Part shown: in pieces, positions 60,698-64,000 of the stretch
How positions within the stretch are numbered: position 1 is the stretch's first letter
Layout: each line of letters begins with the position of its first letter
NCBI RefSeq assembly: GCF_017573505.1
Contig: NZ_JAGEOJ010000006.1
Span: 186,001-250,000 of the forward strand
Origin: Actinomadura barringtoniae
GTDB taxonomy: Bacteria; Actinomycetota; Actinomycetes; Streptosporangiales; Streptosporangiaceae
Direction: 5' to 3'
DNA: 64,000 nt
Position numbers and translations under genes: made by a program
The notes under the pieces: model-generated
Database searches by the model: none
What the model was told of the DNA's origin: nothing
What the model saw: the letters and a program-made list of their open reading frames with translations, nothing else

Positions 60698-61681
60698 ATG
60701 GCTGCCAGACAACATCGGGTCACATCGGTTGATGTGGCCCGGGAAGCCGGGGTGTCGAGGGCGACGGTCAGTTATGTGCTCAACAAGGTGCCCAATCAGA
60801 AGATCTCTGAGGAGACGCGCCTCAAGGTCCTCGCCGCCGTCGAGAGACTTGGCTACACCCCCTCGTCTGCGGCCCGCGACCTGCGGCGGGGCCGTAACGA
60901 CATCGTCCTGCTCCTTCTCAAGGACATGCCCCTGGGATTCACCGCGCTGGAGCTCGTGGAACAGCTCACCGATTCCCTGGGCAGGCACGAGCTCACATTG
61001 GTCACCCGTCTGGAACGCAAACGACCGCTGGCGGAGCTGTGGCGCGAGCTCACTCCGGCCGCCGTCGTCTTTTTCACCAATGTGGCCGAGGACGACCGCG
61101 CGCAGTTGAGCACCGCGGGTACGCACATCGTCCACCACTGGTCGGACGCCGCCGACCGGAATTCGATCAACTCCGGGCAAACCGACGTCGGAAGACTTCA
61201 GGCCGATCACCTCGCCAGGGCCGGGCACCGCACCCTGGGCTACCTCCTCCCGGACGACCCCCGGTTCCATGACTTCTACGACCTCCGTCTGGAAGGCGTC
61301 CGCCAGGGATGCGCCGCGCACGGCCTCAAGGCGCCCGACGTGCGAACGATGCCATTTGGAAGCACAGCCGCGGTGAACATCGCTCGTGCCTGGAAAGCCG
61401 CAGGTGTCACGGGCGTCTGCGCGTTCAACGACGAGTTCGCCTTCTCCCTCCTCGCCGGCATGCGGACCGCCGGGCTGACCGCCCCCGATGACCTGGCCGT
61501 CGTCGGCGTGGACGACATCCCCCTTGCCCAGTTCGCCGTCCCACCGCTGACCACGGTCCGCCAGGACATGCGCATCGTGGCCGACAACCTCACCCACCAG
61601 GTACTCAAAGGCCTGGGACTGGCTGTCGGAGGCGGAACACGCACCAGCTCGATCACCCTGGTCGTCCGCGACTCCGCCTGA
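60698..61681 (+). CDS. LacI-family transcriptional regulator, second paralog
   Basis: 327 residues from ATG 60698, behind GAGGAGCTGGGC. The HTH reads VTSVDVAREAGVSRATVSYV then LNKVPNQKISEETRLKVLAA, practically the same recognition helix as the first LacI protein (51098-52081). The effector domain is co-linear and highly similar throughout (VCAFNDEFAFSLLAGMRTAG; DDLAVVGVDDIPLAQFAVPP). Because the DNA-reading residues coincide, the two proteins probably recognise the same operator. It follows the secreted hydrolase on the same strand, separated by about 300 nt and a terminator. Confidence 0.92.
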   Translation: MAARQHRVTSVDVAREAGVSRATVSYVLNKVPNQKISEETRLKVLAAVERLGYTPSSAARDLRRGRNDIVLLLLKDMPLGFTALELVEQLTDSLGRHELTLVTRLERKRPLAELWRELTPAAVVFFTNVAEDDRAQLSTAGTHIVHHWSDAADRNSINSGQTDVGRLQADHLARAGHRTLGYLLPDDPRFHDFYDLRLEGVRQGCAAHGLKAPDVRTMPFGSTAAVNIARAWKAAGVTGVCAFNDEFAFSLLAGMRTAGLTAPDDLAVVGVDDIPLAQFAVPPLTTVRQDMRIVADNLTHQVLKGLGLAVGGGTRTSSITLVVRDSA

Positions 61682-61829
61682 GCTCCCGTCGCGCCTGGCG
61701 GACCCTTCGTCAGCGGTGGCCGACCTCTCGCCCTTCACGCGAGCGCGCGGGCGGGTGAACGCTGCGCCGATGATCAGCAGGGCTCGCCGTTGCCGGTGCT
61801 CGCCGACGCCCGGCCACGCTGACCGTCCT

Positions 61830-62858
61830 TCAGCTCTGGCGCGGATCGACGTGCACCTTGGGACCGGGACCGGCTCTTGCTGGGCGCTGGCCACCGAGGA
61901 CCGCAGCGACCTGGTCCAAGCCGACGGTGGCGGCGACGAGCGGCCGCGGATCGACGTCACCGTCCGCGTAGGCGCGGATGGTCGCGTCCAGCCCAGGAGA
62001 CGCCGATAGGACTCCGACCGCGGTGATGTCCTTCAGAGCCAGCGCTCGGGTGTCGATGGTGCTCGGGGCCCCGGCGAGGCCGATGTAGACGACCCGACCG
62101 GCCGGCTCGACCAGGTCGAGGGCCAGAGCAGGCAGGTGAGCGGCGTTCGAGGCGTCGACGAGCGCGTCGAACGGCAGGTCCGGCAGGGTCTGCTCGGTCC
62201 AGGTGTGCCCGAATCCGAGAGAGCGTGCGAAGGCTAGCGAGTTGGGTGTGACGCCCATGAGATGGACCTCGGCGCCGGCCGCGCGGGCGAACATCGCGAC
62301 CAGCAGCCCGATCGTGCCGGGTCCGAGGACGAGAACCCGGTCGTCCGGGTGAAGATCGGCGGCTCGTGCCGCGCGCCAGGCGTTGCCTCCGGGTTCGACC
62401 AGCGCGCCGAGCACCGGGTCGACAGTGTCCGGCAGAACGTGCAGTGACGAGACCGGCATCGCCAGTCGCTCGGCCAAGGCGCCGGGTCGGCCGTCACGGA
62501 TGCCGACCTCCTGCCGGTTCTGGCACACGTGTTGGTGCCCGCGGCGGCAGCGGCGGCACGTGCCGTCGCCGATCATGGTGTCTCCAACGACGCGGCGGCC
62601 GATCCAGGCGAGGTCGACCCCGTCTCCGACCTCGGATACCACGCCGGTCCACTCGTGGCCGAGTCGCAGCGGGTAGGACGAGTGGCCCTGTTGGAGGTAG
62701 GCCATCTCCCCCGTGAAGAGTTCGACGTCGGTGCCGCAGACGCCGACGCGTTCGACGTCGATGACCGCTTCGCCCGGCGCGGCCACCGGGACCGCAACCT
62801 CGTGCACCGAGCACTCGCCGGGCGCGGTGAGGACCAGTGCCCGCATGGTGGCGCTCAT
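61830..62858 (-). CDS. Zinc-dependent medium-chain alcohol/polyol dehydrogenase
   Basis: 342 residues from ATG 62858. Catalytic zinc ligands are in GVCGTDVELF (about 38-47) and LGHEWTGVV (about 62-70). The NAD-binding turn is VLVLGPGTIGLLVAMFARAA (about 162-181). The structural-zinc loop reads DGTCRRCRRGHQHVC and so lacks the first of the usual four Cys, with Asp or Gly there instead. The fold fits sorbitol, threonine or galactitol-phosphate dehydrogenases that oxidise a sugar alcohol or hydroxy acid. It overlaps the SMP-30 gene by 4 nt (ATGA), which suggests successive oxidation and lactone opening. Confidence 0.88.
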   Translation of the reverse strand: MSATMRALVLTAPGECSVHEVAVPVAAPGEAVIDVERVGVCGTDVELFTGEMAYLQQGHSSYPLRLGHEWTGVVSEVGDGVDLAWIGRRVVGDTMIGDGTCRRCRRGHQHVCQNRQEVGIRDGRPGALAERLAMPVSSLHVLPDTVDPVLGALVEPGGNAWRAARAADLHPDDRVLVLGPGTIGLLVAMFARAAGAEVHLMGVTPNSLAFARSLGFGHTWTEQTLPDLPFDALVDASNAAHLPALALDLVEPAGRVVYIGLAGAPSTIDTRALALKDITAVGVLSASPGLDATIRAYADGDVDPRPLVAATVGLDQVAAVLGGQRPARAGPGPKVHVDPRQS

Positions 62859-63754
62859 TGCGTGGTGGTCATGCGCGACCCGCACCAGGTGGACACCGGA
62901 ACGCCGGGCACATCGACCCGGATGGTGAACAGCCGTCCCGAATCAGGATGGTCTTGGCGCTGCTGTCGGCTCAGTTCCGCGGTCGCGGTGGTGATGATGA
63001 GCGTGCGAAGGTCATCATCGGCGAAAGCGACGCTGGAGGTGTGCGGAGCGGGGATCGCGAGGCGGTCGGTGATGGCGCCGTCGGGTGCGTAGCGGCGGAT
63101 CTCGCCCGCGCCCCAAATGGCGACCCAGAGGTGGTCGGCGGCGTCGAGGGCGATGCCGTCCGGCAACCCGCCTGCGACTCGCAGATGCACGCGCCGCTCC
63201 CCCACCGCACCTGTCGCCACGTCGTAGTCGCGAACGAAGACGGCGCCGCGGGCGGTGTCGACGCTGTACATCCGGTATCCGTCCGAGGACCAGGCGAGCC
63301 CGTTGGACAAGGTCAGGTCGCGGTCCAACTCGGTGATCCGGCCGTCGGGCTCAAGCCGGACTAGCGCCTCCCGCTCTGAGGGGCCGTCAAGGGAAAGGGT
63401 TCCGACGAGGAAATGGCCAGCGGGGTCGGTGCCGCCATCGTTGAGCCGTCGAGGTTCGCCGGCGGGGATGATCCGTGGCCCGTCCTGCCTGCTGCCGTCG
63501 TCCCCAAGAAGGACCAGATGTTCCTGGGCGGCGACGAGCAGGCCTCCGTCGGCGCCGACGGCGACCGCGCCGATCATGCTGTCGAAGGCGTGCCGCCGGA
63601 CGACCTCGATGTGGCCCTGATCGAGGGCTCCTTCGAGGAGCATGTTGCGCAGGATGTCGACCCATAGCAGGCGCCGCCGGGCTGCGTCCCAGACCGGGCC
63701 TTCGGCCAAGTGGAAGGTCTCGGCGGTCGCGGGTGCGGGGGCGAGGCCGCTCAC
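62855..63754 (-). CDS. SMP-30/gluconolactonase-family lactonase
   Basis: 299 residues of a six-bladed propeller. The metal ligands of the family are visible: Glu in HLAEGPVWD (about 15-23), Asn/Asp in PRRLNDGGTDPAGHFLVGTL (about 101-120), Asn in LSNGLAWSSDG (about 148-158) and Asp in GGLPDGIALDAADHLWVA (about 194-211). It opens sugar lactones produced by a dehydrogenase, and the neighbouring ADH is a natural partner. The GTG start overlaps the stop of the IclR-type regulator (GTGA), so all three genes form one operon. Confidence 0.9.
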   Translation of the reverse strand: MSGLAPAPATAETFHLAEGPVWDAARRRLLWVDILRNMLLEGALDQGHIEVVRRHAFDSMIGAVAVGADGGLLVAAQEHLVLLGDDGSRQDGPRIIPAGEPRRLNDGGTDPAGHFLVGTLSLDGPSEREALVRLEPDGRITELDRDLTLSNGLAWSSDGYRMYSVDTARGAVFVRDYDVATGAVGERRVHLRVAGGLPDGIALDAADHLWVAIWGAGEIRRYAPDGAITDRLAIPAPHTSSVAFADDDLRTLIITTATAELSRQQRQDHPDSGRLFTIRVDVPGVPVSTWCGSRMTTTQ

Positions 63755-64000
63755 CGTCCGGCCACCCCGAGGTGGCCGAGAGCGCGGCGGATGTCGTCGA
63801 CCGCGTCGATTAGCGTCTGTGGGGAGGTCCGGTAGGTCAGGGCGCTGACGCTCACCGATCCTGAAGGGACGATCCGGGACGTCGTGTAGACCGGCAGGGC
63901 TATGCAGTTGATCCCGATCTCGTTCTCCTGGTCATCGGTGGCGTACCCCCGCCCGCGAATCGTCTGGAACTCAGCGTGCAGGGCCTCGGCGGTGCAGAGG
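63751..64000 (-). CDS. IclR-family regulator, C-terminal part (N-terminus off window)
   Basis: The visible 82 residues (LCTAEALHAEFQTIRGRGYA; TDDQENEIGINCIALPVYTT; GSVSVSALTYRTS) match the effector-binding domain of IclR regulators, where RGYATDDQE..IG.NCIA.PV is a signature. It ends RRALGHLGVAGR and its stop overlaps the SMP-30 start. IclR proteins repress or activate adjacent catabolic genes in answer to a small-molecule ligand. The DNA-binding half lies outside the window. Confidence 0.82.
   Translation of the reverse strand, partial: LCTAEALHAEFQTIRGRGYATDDQENEIGINCIALPVYTTSRIVPSGSVSVSALTYRTSPQTLIDAVDDIRRALGHLGVAGR

Noticed and set aside
1..64000. CRISPR arrays and rRNA genes
   Set aside because: No regularly spaced direct repeats and no rRNA-like conserved segments were seen on either strand.

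Overview
The window is very GC-rich, has GTG and TTG starts, and carries actinomycete-type families (SARP/BTAD regulator, LacI regulators with glycosidases, LtrA, AfsR/LuxR-type TPR regulators, IS21). It fits a filamentous actinobacterium, possibly of the Streptosporangiales/Actinomadura kind; the sequence alone does not settle the genus. No rRNA, complete tRNA or CRISPR array was seen.

Layout. (1) 1-6845: a minus-strand redox cluster (NmrA-like reductase, cupin, methyltransferase with an acidic 79-residue tail that has its own ribosome site, ferritin-like/CDGSH protein, flavoprotein running off the edge), then plus-strand LtrA and a small conserved protein. (2) 7033-26030: an eroded accessory island. 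It opens with a broken tyrosine integrase beside the 3' half of a tRNA-Met(CAU) gene, continues with an intact IS21-family element (8580-11160, 6-bp target duplication CCCGGT) lying inside a dead LuxR/TPR regulator gene, and then holds several hypothetical genes, nonsense- and frameshift-broken genes, decayed paralogs and a second istA fragment. Inside it, 17807-22707 is a lower-GC block of four unfamiliar genes. Three encode HEPN-like R-X4-6-H motifs and one a PD-(D/E)XK-like nuclease core, so it is a candidate uncharacterised defence locus. (3) 26087-34540: one tightly coupled minus-strand unit of eight genes (BTAD regulator, excisionase-like HTH, ParB-like, Cys-rich DUF4417-like, 115-aa protein, 780-aa protein with a kinase-like domain, 667-aa protein with an ART-like C-terminus, 157-aa protein), also unlike any system I can name. 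(4) 34719-38694: a hypothetical gene, a small secreted peptide, an S9 peptidase and an overlapping LuxR regulator.

(5) 39007-62858: carbohydrate catabolism. A minus-strand operon runs GH1 beta-glucosidase, lipoprotein binding protein, permease, fused permease-ATPase, ATPase, GH78 alpha-L-rhamnosidase, GH3 beta-glucosidase, nearly all with 1-4 nt overlaps. It sits downstream of a LacI regulator. A second LacI paralog of identical length lies at 60698-61681. Four copies of a palindrome close to ACTTACACGTGTAAGT lie upstream of the GH1 operon, between the first LacI gene and an esterase, and twice upstream of a secreted CocE-like hydrolase, which suggests one regulon. Secreted esterases, including an inverted pair of PHB-depolymerase/feruloyl-esterase-like paralogs around an AlbA_2 protein, complete the block. 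(6) 61830-64000: zinc alcohol dehydrogenase, SMP-30 lactonase and the C-terminus of an IclR regulator, all overlapping, plausibly a sugar or polyol oxidation operon.

How the genes work together (inference): rhamnosylated plant glycosides would be deacylated outside the cell, imported by the Dpp-type transporter, and trimmed by GH78, GH3 and GH1 under LacI control. The island between 7 and 34.5 kb is horizontally acquired material with one or two possibly novel systems embedded in it.
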